DNA of 64,000 nt from Acinetobacter sp. Marseille-Q1618 (GCF_902809855.1 NZ_CADDWJ010000002.1:1-64000); one strand, 5' to 3'. Shown: positions 46,168-55,270, counted from the stretch's first letter. Numbers and translations are program-made. The notes: generated by a model from the sequence alone, not told the origin.

Positions 46168-46980
46168 TTAAGCCACCATTTGATCTGACAATGCTACAAA
46201 CTCAGCCAAAGTTAAGGTTTCAGGTCGCGCCATTGGGTCAACACCAGCAAGTTCAAAACCATCTTCAACTAACATGCCTTTTAAACTGTTACGTAAAGTT
46301 TTACGGCGCTGCGTAAATACATGCGCCACTAAACGTGCCAATGCCTTTTCACTTTTTGCCACAATCGGTTTGGTTTTATAGGGTTCTAAACGAAACACCG
46401 CAGAGGTCACTTTCGGTGGTGGATTAAACGATCCTGGTGGTACTTCAAATAAAAATGTTGGCTTACAATAATACTGAATCATGACCGATAAGCGTCCATA
46501 TTCTTTGGTATTTGGAGAAGCAGTGATACGATCAACTACTTCTTTTTGCAACATAAAATGCATATCTTTGACTTTATCACCAAATTCTAAGAGGTGAAAA
46601 AGTAATGGCGTTGAAATGTTATAAGGTAAATTCCCCACCACACGTAGAGGACGACCTTCCTGAAAAAGCGCAGTAAAATCATATTTCAAAGCATCTGTTT
46701 CAATAATCGTTAAACGCTCAGGGTGTGGTACTCGTCCCGGTAAACCAGCAGCCAAATCACGGTCTAACTCAACCACCGTTAAGGCATCACATTCACCAAT
46801 CAAAGGTGAAGTCAGTGCAGCTAGACCCGGACCAATTTCAACAATGTTATCCCCTGAACGAGGTGCAACAGAACGGACAATTTTTGCGATCACACGTTGG
46901 TCATGTAAGAAGTTTTGTCCAAAACGCTTTCGCGTGTGATGCCCTTCATCTTTTGGGTTTAAGGCATTAATTTGATACAT
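46168..46980 (-). CDS. rsmA: 16S rRNA dimethyladenosine transferase RsmA (KsgA)
   Basis: This 270-residue enzyme dimethylates two adjacent adenines at the 3' end of 16S rRNA. Motif I is IVEIGPGLAALT (46-57), the acidic motif is VVELDRDL, and the catalytic NLPY is at 117-120. The N-terminal KRFGQNFLHD is the family signature. It sits in a pdxA-(lipoprotein)-rsmA-apaH run on the minus strand, with ApaH nearly adjacent. Confidence 0.97.
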   Translation of the reverse strand: MYQINALNPKDEGHHTRKRFGQNFLHDQRVIAKIVRSVAPRSGDNIVEIGPGLAALTSPLIGECDALTVVELDRDLAAGLPGRVPHPERLTIIETDALKYDFTALFQEGRPLRVVGNLPYNISTPLLFHLLEFGDKVKDMHFMLQKEVVDRITASPNTKEYGRLSVMIQYYCKPTFLFEVPPGSFNPPPKVTSAVFRLEPYKTKPIVAKSEKALARLVAHVFTQRRKTLRNSLKGMLVEDGFELAGVDPMARPETLTLAEFVALSDQMVA

Positions 46981-47270
46981 AAAAACATTTCCAACATGAG
47001 AGTAGTGATAAAAAACTGTGAAGCGTGTTTAATTTAATACGAGCTAAAATATTCAACAAGATCGCTCAAGAACACAACTTAAACACTTCACCTAAGTTTA
47101 AATATTTTAACACAGCTCAACTCAGATCGTGAGAGATCACAAAAAACTGTATCTATATCTTTTGTTTTTATACAGGGCTAAAAAGCCTAAAGGTGATCAT
47201 AAATCACCTTTCTTCAACCATTTAGAAACTTTAAATTTAGCATTTCAAGGCATGAATATCTCAATCAACC

Positions 47271-48098
47271 TTACTCTATCTTTTCTAGTTTATTAAAAAT
47301 TTCAGCGGATTTTGCTTGGTTATCCTTGACTGCATATGAAACTCGGATGATTTGTTCAGCGTTTTGATTGAGATTGAGTGAACCTGCGATTAAAATCTCA
47401 TCTACATCACGTTTGATGGCTTCTAAACTTAATCTGAGTTGTGGATTATTAACACGTGTAACACCTAACTCAAGATTCCCATTTAACTGTGCCTTAAGAT
47501 AAATGTTAAACGTTTCAAGATCTGCAGAAAAATCTTCAATATTATTTACTTGGAATTCATTACTATTCGTAATACCTGACAATGAACGCAACATACGCTC
47601 AGCAATAAAAACTTGATTTTTTGCGATCAGCACTTGCGTTGAGGGGTAATTTTCGCGAGTCATCATATTCAGCATCAAGTTGTATTCTGCTTGAATCCCA
47701 GGGACAGTTTCTGCAACAGCAAGCGTATAATCATAGATATGATTTAGATTTTTTTGGTTTTGAACAATACGAGCAATATTGCCATAAATTGCTTCAGCAT
47801 CTTCATGTAAAATTTCTACATCACTTTGATCTTTCAAATGTTTAACTGCGCTTGGTAAAACCAGTTTTAATTTTTCTTGAGTCTTTTTTAATTCATTAAT
47901 TGCTTGTTCAGAGCCTGTGAGTGCCTCTGCCGACTGTTTTGGAATTTGCAGAGACAATACACGCAAATCACACACACTATGATCTACACCTAAGCCCGAG
48001 CAGGCACTCAGCAATGAAGCAAACGCAATACCACAAAAAGTATGGATAACACGAGATTTGGATTGTAATTTTCTATCATTTTTGTTGTCAAACATCAT
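47271..48098 (-). CDS. Lipoprotein of unknown function
   Basis: The 275-residue protein has a signal at about residues 15-33 ending in the lipobox LLSAC. The rest is mostly alpha-helical, with heptad-like stretches (about 55-100 and 165-240), and ends with KLEKIE. Two ATG codons start the frame. No family is recognised. It interrupts the pdxA-rsmA pair that is usually contiguous. A weak hairpin AAAGGTGAT/ATCACCTTT near 47189-47211 lies after the gene. Confidence 0.7.
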   Translation of the reverse strand: MMFDNKNDRKLQSKSRVIHTFCGIAFASLLSACSGLGVDHSVCDLRVLSLQIPKQSAEALTGSEQAINELKKTQEKLKLVLPSAVKHLKDQSDVEILHEDAEAIYGNIARIVQNQKNLNHIYDYTLAVAETVPGIQAEYNLMLNMMTRENYPSTQVLIAKNQVFIAERMLRSLSGITNSNEFQVNNIEDFSADLETFNIYLKAQLNGNLELGVTRVNNPQLRLSLEAIKRDVDEILIAGSLNLNQNAEQIIRVSYAVKDNQAKSAEIFNKLEKIE

Positions 48099-48214
48099 AA
48101 AATTTCCATTGTTATATATTAAAGTGAATAATTATTAGATCTCTTAAGCAATGGTACTTACACTTGATTTTACTGTAATTTTATTAACTTAAGAGATTGA
48201 TTGGAGAAAGTCTT

Positions 48215-49186
48215 TTATTTTTCTTGCGCCAACTCAAGCGCCAAATCCACCGCCACTTGTAAACTTGAACTTTTAGCTTCTCCCGTACCTGCAAGCGCAA
48301 GTGCTGTACCGTGATCGACCGAAGTTCGTATAAAAGGCAACCCCAAAGTAATATTAATCGCCTCACCAAAGCCTTGTGACTTTAACACAGGTAAACCCTG
48401 ATCGTGATACATGGCTAAAACTGCGTCAGCATCTTTTAAATTTTCAGGGGTAAATAAAGTATCCGCAGGTAAGCTTAAACTCATATTCACGCCTTGCGCT
48501 CGATAACTTTCTAGCACAGGATTAATCGTATCGATTTCTTCATGCCCTAAATAACCGCCCTCACCTGCATGTGGATTTAAACCGCAGACTAAAATATGTG
48601 GATGTTCAATTTTAAATTTAGTTTTAAGATCATGAATCAAAATATCGATGACTTGATGCAAACGCGCTTTGGTAATGGCATCTGCAACATCACGTAATGG
48701 CAAATGCGTTGTAGCAAGTGCAACACGTAGAATTTTAGTCGCAAGCATCATCACAACGCGCTCTACTCCTGCAAACTCTTGATAATATTCAGTATGCCCA
48801 CTGAAATGAATACCTGCATCATTGATCACGGATTTTTGTACAGGCGCAGTCGCTACACCAACACTTTGCCCGTTCATTGCATAATAAGCTGAACGACGAA
48901 GTTGTTCTAACACATAAGCTGAATTGTTTGGATTTAGCTTACCTAACACCACATCTTCATTTAAAGGTACATGTTCAACATAAAGTTGAGCTTGTTCAGA
49001 TGATTGTTTTTGTTGTTGATACTCGATAATTTCAATGTTTTTACTCAAAATTTTGGCACGATCACGCAACATATTGATATCCGCCAAGACCACGATTGGA
49101 CGTTCATCTACACGATCAGCTAAACTTAAACAGATATCAGGGCCAATGCCTGCGGGTTCACCACTGGTAACATATAAAGGAAGCAT
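48215..49186 (-). CDS. pdxA: 4-hydroxythreonine-4-phosphate dehydrogenase PdxA
   Basis: The product has 323 residues from the ATG at 49186; a GTG nine bases upstream is an alternative. The enzyme oxidises 4-phosphohydroxy-threonine in the DXP-dependent route to pyridoxal phosphate. The family start YVTSGEPAGIGPD is intact. The zinc-ligand histidines are in FSGHTEYYQEF (about 130), CGLNPHAGEGG and AMYHDQGLPVLK. PdxJ is not in the window. It is followed by the lipoprotein gene on the same strand. Confidence 0.95.
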   Translation of the reverse strand: MLPLYVTSGEPAGIGPDICLSLADRVDERPIVVLADINMLRDRAKILSKNIEIIEYQQQKQSSEQAQLYVEHVPLNEDVVLGKLNPNNSAYVLEQLRRSAYYAMNGQSVGVATAPVQKSVINDAGIHFSGHTEYYQEFAGVERVVMMLATKILRVALATTHLPLRDVADAITKARLHQVIDILIHDLKTKFKIEHPHILVCGLNPHAGEGGYLGHEEIDTINPVLESYRAQGVNMSLSLPADTLFTPENLKDADAVLAMYHDQGLPVLKSQGFGEAINITLGLPFIRTSVDHGTALALAGTGEAKSSSLQVAVDLALELAQEK

Positions 49187-49252
49187 AAGATTCACAACCT
49201 ATAAATAATGAGCTTTAGTATAACGCCATATTAAATGATTGACTAAAATCGC

Positions 49253-49681
49253 TTAATGATTCCAATTTAATTCATAACGACTGGTTATAATACCTAAATA
49301 GTGAGCATATTCAGAAATACTCATCAGAATAAAACCCGTCAAACAAATGTATCCCAGTATTTTCCATGCTTTTTTATAATGTGCTAAAAACAATTGATCA
49401 GACATCATTAAATAAACTATGCTTCCAATAAACGGTAACATAATGATAAACAACCAAGCTCCACTCAATATCGCAATGACAAAAAGAGTATCGAAAGCAT
49501 CATATCCCCACGGTATCCCCATAAAGAAAAGAATGATAGATAATGGGAATAGTGCAAAAAAGACAAATCCTGTCAAAAATTTCATTAAATTGCATACCAT
49601 TATTGAATTAAAATTTACTTTTTCAATATTATCAATCATATGATTATTTTGATTTGGGGGCTGTCTTTGATCAGTTTTCAT
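49253..49681 (-). CDS. Small integral membrane protein, unknown
   Basis: The 142-residue protein has an N-terminal polar stretch of about 30 residues rich in Asn and Gln, then three hydrophobic helices: about 33-53, 62-90 and 105-125. No motif is recognised. It lies 66 bases upstream of pdxA in the same direction and may be co-transcribed, but with no evident functional link. The codon use is AT-rich. Confidence 0.6.
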   Translation of the reverse strand: MKTDQRQPPNQNNHMIDNIEKVNFNSIMVCNLMKFLTGFVFFALFPLSIILFFMGIPWGYDAFDTLFVIAILSGAWLFIIMLPFIGSIVYLMMSDQLFLAHYKKAWKILGYICLTGFILMSISEYAHYLGIITSRYELNWNH

Positions 49682-49946
49682 TAGATAATACCTTTTACTT
49701 TCTCAGGGACAATTTCATTTTTTAATGCTAAAGCACTTGGCTAATTTTAATTTTCTTTACACTCATCCACATTAAATAAAACTCAAGATAAAAACAAAGC
49801 TTTACACTAATTAATCTGCTTAAATTTACAAGAACACCTTAGATCACACACTATTGACGATGAACTGTCTCTGCTAGCGCTAAGTCAACTGTTGCTTTAA
49901 TAAGCTAAAAACCATAGAATAATGCGCTTGAAATTCTAAATTTCAA

Positions 49947-49975
49947 TTGTGGATTCTTCAAGTTTCAGGTAGAAT
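49947..49975 (+). promoter_or_regulatory. Promoter of the rplM-rpsI operon
   Basis: TTGTGG (49947-49952), a 17-base spacer and TAGAAT (49970-49975) form a good sigma70 match about 63 bases before the rplM start codon. Confidence 0.6.
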
Positions 49976-49989
49976 TTTCACTCCTTTTT

Positions 49990-50015
49990 GTTTGGACAGC
50001 TTCCATAGTCCAAAC
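49990..50015 (+). promoter_or_regulatory. Leader hairpin of the L13-S9 mRNA
   Basis: GTTTGGAC (49990-49997) pairs with GTCCAAAC (50008-50015) around a ten-base loop, within the predicted leader and 23 bases before the start codon. L13/S9 operons are autoregulated through leader structures in other bacteria, so this is a candidate operator. Confidence 0.45.
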
Positions 50016-50038
50016 CAACTATAATAGGTAGTGGTTTA

Positions 50039-50467
50039 ATGAAAACTCTCAGCGCTAAGCCTGCTGAAGTTCAACACGACTGGTACGTTGTTGATGCTTC
50101 TGGCAAAACTTTAGGTCGCCTTGCGACTGAAATCGCTCGTCGTTTACGCGGTAAGCACAAAACTTCTTATACACCTCACGTTGACACTGGTGACTACATC
50201 GTTGTGATCAATGCCGAGCAAGTACAAGTTACTGGTAACAAGTCACTTGATAAGAAATATTATCGCCACACTGGTTTCCCTGGTGGTATCCGTGAAACTA
50301 ATTTTGAAAAATTAGTTGCTCACAAACCAGAAGAAATCTTCGAACGTGCTGTAAAAGGCATGTTGCCAAAAGGTCCTCTTGGTTATGCAATGATCAAGAA
50401 AATGAAAGTGTACGCTGGTAGTGAGCATCCTCATACTGCTCAACAGCCACAAGTTTTGGACATCTAA
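50039..50467 (+). CDS. rplM: 50S ribosomal protein L13
   Basis: This 142-residue protein of the large ribosomal subunit binds 23S rRNA early in assembly. Family marks are [18 protein letters not shown] near residues 15-32, [19 protein letters not shown] (about 41-59) and [19 protein letters not shown] (about 112-130). It is followed by rpsI after 12 bases, the universal L13-S9 pair. The codon use is that of a highly expressed gene. Confidence 0.98.
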   Translation: MKTLSAKPAEVQHDWYVVDASGKTLGRLATEIARRLRGKHKTSYTPHVDTGDYIVVINAEQVQVTGNKSLDKKYYRHTGFPGGIRETNFEKLVAHKPEEIFERAVKGMLPKGPLGYAMIKKMKVYAGSEHPHTAQQPQVLDI

Positions 50468-50479
50468 GGGATACAGCAC

Positions 50480-50866
50480 ATGGCTACTAACTATGGTACA
50501 GGTCGCCGTAAGACCGCAACTGCACGTGTTTTCCTATCAGCTGGTACTGGTAAACTCGTAATTAACAACCGTACTCTTGAACAGTACTTCGGTCGTGAAA
50601 CTGCTCGTATGGTGGTTAACCAACCACTTGAGCTTTTAGAAGCTACTGATAAATATGACCTTTACATCACTGTTACTGGTGGTGGTATCGGTGGTCAAGC
50701 TGGCGCTATCCGTCACGGTATTACTCGTGCGTTGATCGCTGCTGATGAAACTTTAAAACCTGCTCTTCGTCAAGCTGGTTTCGTTACACGTGATGCTCGT
50801 GAAGTTGAACGTAAGAAACTTGGTTTACGTAAAGCTCGTAAACGTCCTCAATTCTCTAAACGTTAA
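50480..50866 (+). CDS. rpsI: 30S ribosomal protein S9
   Basis: This 128-residue small-subunit protein has a C-terminal tail that reaches the P-site tRNA. Family marks are [15 protein letters not shown] near residues 4-18, [19 protein letters not shown] near 66-84 and the basic C-terminus ending FSKR. It forms an operon with rplM and is followed by a terminator. Confidence 0.98.
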   Translation: MATNYGTGRRKTATARVFLSAGTGKLVINNRTLEQYFGRETARMVVNQPLELLEATDKYDLYITVTGGGIGGQAGAIRHGITRALIAADETLKPALRQAGFVTRDAREVERKKLGLRKARKRPQFSKR

Positions 50867-50888
50867 TTCGTTTACCGAATCGGACAAA

Positions 50889-50914
50889 AACCTCGGCTTT
50901 TGCCGAGGTTTTTT
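50889..50914 (+). terminator. Terminator of rplM-rpsI
   Basis: AACCTCGGC (50889-50897) pairs with GCCGAGGTT (50902-50910) around a TTTT loop, followed by T. Confidence 0.9.
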
Positions 50915-50937
50915 ATGGATAAATAAAAACTTTTAAA

Positions 50938-51330
50938 TTACTTTCGACTATCTTTCATTGAACAATCCATTACCGCATCTTGTCCATATTCTGTAATCTC
51001 ACAACCATTTTGCATATATTTTTTGATGACTGTATTTGATTGCTGAGTCGGCTCAGGATCAACATTACATGCAGCTGCATTTGGACTATCATTACATGAA
51101 GCTGCAACCACCGTACAGTTTTCAATCCCATCACAAGAATTCGTCGAGTTATTAGAATCCTCTGCGATCGAATCAATAATCTCACACATTTCAGAAGCAT
51201 CACACAAGCCTGTAGCAACTTCTGCGCCTTCTGCTGCATTAGGATCTTGCTGCGTTGCATAAATATTTGAAATACTCATCGCAATACAGACGGTGAGAAA
51301 TAACTTTGTACTAAGTTTTAATAAATTCAT
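50938..51330 (-). CDS. Cysteine-rich acidic secreted protein, unknown
   Basis: The 130-residue protein has a Sec signal at residues 1-25 cut after IYA. The mature chain is acidic and rich in Asn, Ser, Ala and Asp. It has nine cysteines spaced in short Cys-x5-Cys and similar groups (LCDASEMCE, SCDGIENCT, SCNDSPNAAACN) and a C-terminal pair. These probably form disulphides in the periplasm or outside. No family is recognised. It is convergent with rpsI, 71 bases after its stop codon, and shares the intergenic terminator region. Confidence 0.65.
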   Translation of the reverse strand: MNLLKLSTKLFLTVCIAMSISNIYATQQDPNAAEGAEVATGLCDASEMCEIIDSIAEDSNNSTNSCDGIENCTVVAASCNDSPNAAACNVDPEPTQQSNTVIKKYMQNGCEITEYGQDAVMDCSMKDSRK

Positions 51331-51451
51331 AAACGATCCATAGTTAAGTTTGTTTTAAATTTAGTTGATAGCGTAAGCTTTTTAAAGTTAAGGTGATTTT
51401 ATTGGCTATTTTTAGTATCCTAGTTTATTCACTTTATCTAGCTATTGGAAT

Positions 51452-52105
51452 ATGTCAGTCGAAAATGCACCTCAACAAGGGATTACGTTGTATAGTCATG
51501 CAGATGATTTCCGTTCGCATTGGGTTCGTTTTGTCCTGACAGAAAAACAAATTAAGCATAATTTGATTATTGTCGATGAAGATGATGAGGATTTAGCCAG
51601 TTTAAATCCCTATAATCAATTGCCTATGCTTATCGAAAATGATCTAAAATTATTTCATACGGCGATTATTTCTGAATATATTGATGATCGTTATCGTCAA
51701 AACAAACTTTATGCCGATGCCCCTGCACCTCGCGCTGAACAACGTCAGTATATTTGGCGTTTTGAGCAAGATTGGCTCAAACTTGCTGACATTATGCTGC
51801 GTCATCCCGATACTTTAAATGTTGATGCACAGAAAAAAGCACAAAAACAATTACGTGATACTTTGATTTCATTAACGCCACTGTTTCAGCATTTCCCTTA
51901 TTTTATGTCGGAAAGCTTTACAATTTTAGATTGCATGTTAGCGCCAATTTTCATACGGTTAAAACAAATGGGAATTGAATTACCAAAGCAACAATGTCGT
52001 CCAATTTTATTATATTGCCAACGAATTTTTAATCGACCAAGCTTTTTGAAGTCTATGACACTTCAAGAAAAAAATCGTTTTCAAGAATTTTTAGCCAAAG
52101 AATAG
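51452..52105 (+). CDS. sspA: Stringent starvation protein A
   Basis: This 217-residue GST-fold protein binds RNA polymerase and supports stationary-phase and acid-stress expression in E. coli. The N-terminal domain has TLYSHADDFRSHWVRFVL with no catalytic Cys or Ser, then EDLASLNPYNQLPMLIE, as in SspA. It lies downstream of rplM-rpsI, as in many gammaproteobacteria, and is followed by sspB after 11 bases. Confidence 0.95.
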   Translation: MSVENAPQQGITLYSHADDFRSHWVRFVLTEKQIKHNLIIVDEDDEDLASLNPYNQLPMLIENDLKLFHTAIISEYIDDRYRQNKLYADAPAPRAEQRQYIWRFEQDWLKLADIMLRHPDTLNVDAQKKAQKQLRDTLISLTPLFQHFPYFMSESFTILDCMLAPIFIRLKQMGIELPKQQCRPILLYCQRIFNRPSFLKSMTLQEKNRFQEFLAKE

Positions 52106-52116
52106 AGTAATTTCTC

Positions 52117-52545
52117 ATGTCTGAACCAGAATTAAACTTAACACCAACACGCCCATATCTTGCTCGTGCAATTTATGAATGGATTTGTGACAATAACTTA
52201 ACCCCTTATCTTTTAGTGGATGCAACACAACCCTATACCGATGTACCAACCCAATTTATCCAAGATGGGCAAATTGTTTTAAATATTGTGCCGCATGCAG
52301 TGCATATGTTGAATATGAGTAATGAAGCAATTACTTTCTCTGCACGTTTTGGTGGGGTTTCTAAAGATATTTATGTACCCATTAATGCCGTACTCGGCTT
52401 ATATGCTCGTGAAAATGGACAAGGTTTATTTTTCGATCCTGAAGAATATGCTAATGTTGAAAATACCGCTGAAACATCACCAGCTGATACAACGGAAGAC
52501 GTTGAAACAGCAAAGAAAAAACCAAGCCTAAGAATTTTAGATTAA
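52117..52545 (+). CDS. sspB: ClpXP protease specificity-enhancing factor SspB
   Basis: This 142-residue adaptor binds ssrA-tagged proteins and delivers them to ClpXP. The N-terminal domain carries TRPYLARAIYEWICDNN, then PYLLVDA and HMLNMSNEAITFSARFGG, and an acidic flexible linker. A short C-terminal ClpX-binding tail ends RPSLRILD-like as KPSLRILD. It is the second gene of the sspAB operon, and another gene follows after 28 bases. Confidence 0.95.
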   Translation: MSEPELNLTPTRPYLARAIYEWICDNNLTPYLLVDATQPYTDVPTQFIQDGQIVLNIVPHAVHMLNMSNEAITFSARFGGVSKDIYVPINAVLGLYARENGQGLFFDPEEYANVENTAETSPADTTEDVETAKKKPSLRILD

Positions 52546-52573
52546 AAACTTACTGATATATAAGGAGACCTGA

Positions 52574-53233
52574 ATGGCTTTTGATCTCGTACAATATTTT
52601 GCTGAGCAGATTAAGATCCAAAAGCCTCAGCTTTTAAACCAATACACTCCAGAAGAAAGAAAGAATTATTTACTTGAGATTAATGCGCTTACTTTAGGGA
52701 AATTGGTGCATCTTTGGAAGCAAAATGAAGATGTAGTCTATCGAGAAATACAAAATGTTGATCATTTATATGTTCAAGAAATTGCTCGACACCTCACAAC
52801 TTCGCCGCACAACCATTCAAAACTAAAAAAAACTGAATTGGAAAATGCCACTATTGAAGTTTTAGAACTCCAATTGAAAGAGTTAAAACAACTTGATGAA
52901 ACAGGGAGTTTTGGAAAAGTAGGTTTACGTGAACTGATCTTGGGACAAGTTGAGCATTTATCTGGGCATGCCGATGATTGGGTTTGGTCAACCAATGAGC
53001 TAAAAGAGTTGAAAGGTTCTAAACCTATCATGCAAGAAGAGATATCATTGGATGAAACCATGAAGGAGTTTAATCAAATGGTCAGTATGCAAAAAGAACA
53101 TGTTCAAGCCGAACCGATCTTGACAGAAACAACAGCACCTCTAAATCCAGCATGGGCAAAAGTATGCGAACCTATTGTGGCTTTGGTGGTTCTTTGGATT
53201 TTATTTGAAGCATTACAAAAAGTATTTGCTTAA
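52574..53233 (+). CDS. Tail-anchored protein of unknown function
   Basis: The 219-residue protein begins with a soluble, mostly helical, Glu/Lys/Leu-rich part (residues 1-190) and has a single hydrophobic helix at about 195-215 near the end, before a short FA tail. That topology is tail-anchored in the inner membrane with the bulk in the cytoplasm. No motif is recognised. It is 28 bases after sspB with an AAGGAG-type ribosome binding site, so it probably belongs to the sspAB transcript, and a strong terminator follows. Confidence 0.7.
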   Translation: MAFDLVQYFAEQIKIQKPQLLNQYTPEERKNYLLEINALTLGKLVHLWKQNEDVVYREIQNVDHLYVQEIARHLTTSPHNHSKLKKTELENATIEVLELQLKELKQLDETGSFGKVGLRELILGQVEHLSGHADDWVWSTNELKELKGSKPIMQEEISLDETMKEFNQMVSMQKEHVQAEPILTETTAPLNPAWAKVCEPIVALVVLWILFEALQKVFA

Positions 53234-53747
53234 ATTTATTTAAACTCCACTTTAGTCATTATCTATGATTGAAACCGCAATAAGACACTATAAACTTATT
53301 GCGGTTTTATATTTTTAACTTTATAAAATATCTATCCATAAAACCTTATATTTTTTATGCCTATAATATTCAACTAAAACAATTTTTCCATACCATATTT
53401 TAAATTCACTATTTCTTATTTAGATATAAAAATAAATGCAATAATAAATAAAACTCATTGCTTTAAATACTGTATTTTATATAATAAATACACACTATAT
53501 CTTTGATTTTTAATTAAATGTTTAATTTATCACATATATTTAAAATATGTGACATAGAACACAAATTAAAACCTCAGCTTATAAAGGATAAACGTCTTTA
53601 TTAGGTTTAAAATCTTTAAAAAGAGTTTTTACTTGAATTTATACTTCGATATTTATTCAAGCTCAGAGACGTTTATTTATACAATATAACTTTGGTTTAT
53701 AGCGCTAGATATTCTGTATTTTCTTCATTTTTCCTTAAAGTGATATT
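53234..53747. other. AT-rich intergenic region upstream of the GTPase operon
   Basis: After the terminator at 53272-53308 there is no gene for about 440 bases. An inverted repeat TCACATAT-7-ATATGTGA lies at 53530-53552. A weak promoter candidate is TTGGTT (53692-53697), 17 bases, then TGTATT (53715-53720). Confidence 0.4.
53272..53308 (+). terminator. Terminator of the sspAB operon
   Basis: AAACCGCAATAAG (53272-53284) pairs with CTTATTGCGGTTT (53295-53307), a 13-base-pair stem followed by T. Confidence 0.85.
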
Positions 53748-54713
53748 ATGAATAAACCACGTATCAATATCGCAATTTCAGGACTAGGATTAGTTACAAC
53801 TGAAAAGCTCAAATCAAAACTGCGTGAAGTTATTCCATCTTCTTTGGATATTTATTGGGGAAAATTAAATGAAGCAGATATTCACTTCGTACTGATTCAC
53901 GAATTCTTTTTTGAAACTGAGAATATCCAAAAAATTATTTTTTTAAATAATTTAGCGTACTTAAAAATATCCAAAGATAACCTTTCTCAAAAAGAGATTG
54001 TAGACCATACCTTATGCTTACCGATCCAAGATACAGAATATTTAAAAAGTTGGCTGGAAACTCATGTGCTGGATCATCTCCATGTTGAACTAGAAACACC
54101 TCCTGAAAGCATCTCAACCACTTCACAAGATTTTCCTCTTTTAGACGTTCAATTTATTGCTGATATCTATGAAAATTTGCATTGGAAAGTGCATCTTTTT
54201 GATCAATTTGGTAGCCTTGCCATCGTTGATCATCATCAGCATTGTGCTTGGGTGAATAGCGAACGTACACAACTACACACTGATGGCTCACTCCAATATG
54301 ATTCTGCCCTTATTGAAGACTTTGCCCATGTTTCTCGAAAATATTCTTTAAATTTAGAAAATTGGTTATTTGCATTGGTTTGGAACTCACCACACTTGTG
54401 TGTACTTCCGCATGCATCGGCACATTTTAAATTAAAGTTTTGGCCACAACCTACCGCAACTGATCGTAAATTAATTTTGCAACTTTCTGCATGCTTTATA
54501 CAGGGCGCAGAAGTTCAACATGTTGCCAATAAATTAGGCATTGATGTGCAAGTTGTTCAACGTTTTATTAATGCAAATTTAGCAATACACAATGCGGAAT
54601 TGGTCAGCACCAAAGCTTGCCAATTTGACCAAAACCATCCGCAAGAAAATCCTCAAGATGTCAGTATACTTCGCAGTTTTTTTGGAAAATTAAAACGCCG
54701 TTTTGGCTTTTAG
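53748..54713 (+). CDS. Unrecognised protein leading a GTPase/Roadblock operon
   Basis: I do not recognise this 321-residue protein. The N-terminal 110 residues show alternating hydrophobic strands and helices (INIAISGLGLVTTEKL, then IHFVLIHEFF, then LAYLKISKDNL) that could be a degenerate receiver- or Rossmann-like fold. There is no conserved phospho-acceptor that I can place. The middle has several Trp and His residues. Near 245-285 a helix-turn-helix-like segment (VQHVANKLGIDVQVVQRFI) suggests a DNA- or partner-binding winged helix. The end is basic (GKLKRRFGF), which may contact membrane lipid or nucleic acid. It is 11 bases before the GTPase gene and probably acts with it. Confidence 0.7.
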   Translation: MNKPRINIAISGLGLVTTEKLKSKLREVIPSSLDIYWGKLNEADIHFVLIHEFFFETENIQKIIFLNNLAYLKISKDNLSQKEIVDHTLCLPIQDTEYLKSWLETHVLDHLHVELETPPESISTTSQDFPLLDVQFIADIYENLHWKVHLFDQFGSLAIVDHHQHCAWVNSERTQLHTDGSLQYDSALIEDFAHVSRKYSLNLENWLFALVWNSPHLCVLPHASAHFKLKFWPQPTATDRKLILQLSACFIQGAEVQHVANKLGIDVQVVQRFINANLAIHNAELVSTKACQFDQNHPQENPQDVSILRSFFGKLKRRFGF

Positions 54714-54724
54714 GATGACAATCA

Positions 54725-55258
54725 ATGATTATTCAAAAATATAAAATTGTTTTTGCTGGTTCAATGGGGGCTGGAAAAACGGAAGCCATTAAAGCCCTGT
54801 CTGAAATTACAGTATTAGCGACTGAAGCCTTGAATACCGACCAAGAACGTCATCAGAAACTCAATACCACTGTGGGAATTGACTATGGCGAAATCACCTT
54901 AGAAGATGGTCATAAAATAGAATTATATGGAACGCCTGGACAAGGACGCTTTGATTTTATGTGGGGGGTGATCTGCCAAGGTGCGATTGGCACGGTTATT
55001 CTGATAGACCACAGCAATGCCAATAGTTTGGATGAACTGCAATACTATGTTGACATATTTAGACAATATGGCGAAAACATTGTGATTGGAATTAGTCATC
55101 TTGATGAAAATATCGAAACATCGAGTCATCAGTACCGCACATGGTTAATACAAAATAACTTGAATTATCCTTTATTTTTTATAGACGCACGCAAAAAAGA
55201 TGATATTTTAATGCTCATTGAAACCTTAATTACAACCTTAGAAATTAAGTACTTATAG
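54725..55258 (+). CDS. MglA-like small GTPase (COG2229/SRPRB-like)
   Basis: The 177-residue protein is a Ras-fold GTPase. The P-loop is GSMGAGKT (12-19). Switch II has TPGQ (70-73) in place of the usual DxxG, as in MglA. The NKxD region is replaced by SHLD (124-127) and the SAK by IDARK. These features fit the bacterial MglA/COG2229 group rather than the Era/Obg families. MglA marks cell poles and controls motility in Myxococcus and type IV pili in others. It is followed after 12 bases by a Roadblock/LC7 protein, the cognate MglB type of GAP or partner. Confidence 0.87.
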   Translation: MIIQKYKIVFAGSMGAGKTEAIKALSEITVLATEALNTDQERHQKLNTTVGIDYGEITLEDGHKIELYGTPGQGRFDFMWGVICQGAIGTVILIDHSNANSLDELQYYVDIFRQYGENIVIGISHLDENIETSSHQYRTWLIQNNLNYPLFFIDARKKDDILMLIETLITTLEIKYL

Positions 55259-55270
55259 AGGAATACCTGA

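Larger units (their letters stand above)
49682..50038. other. Intergenic region upstream of rplM
   Basis: No gene is seen. The rplM-proximal end contains a promoter at 49947-49975 and a leader hairpin at 49990-50015, both annotated separately. Confidence 0.5.

Noticed and set aside
53530..53552. CRP binding site
   Set aside because: The half sites are TCACA...TGTGA, which is inverted relative to the TGTGA...TCACA consensus.
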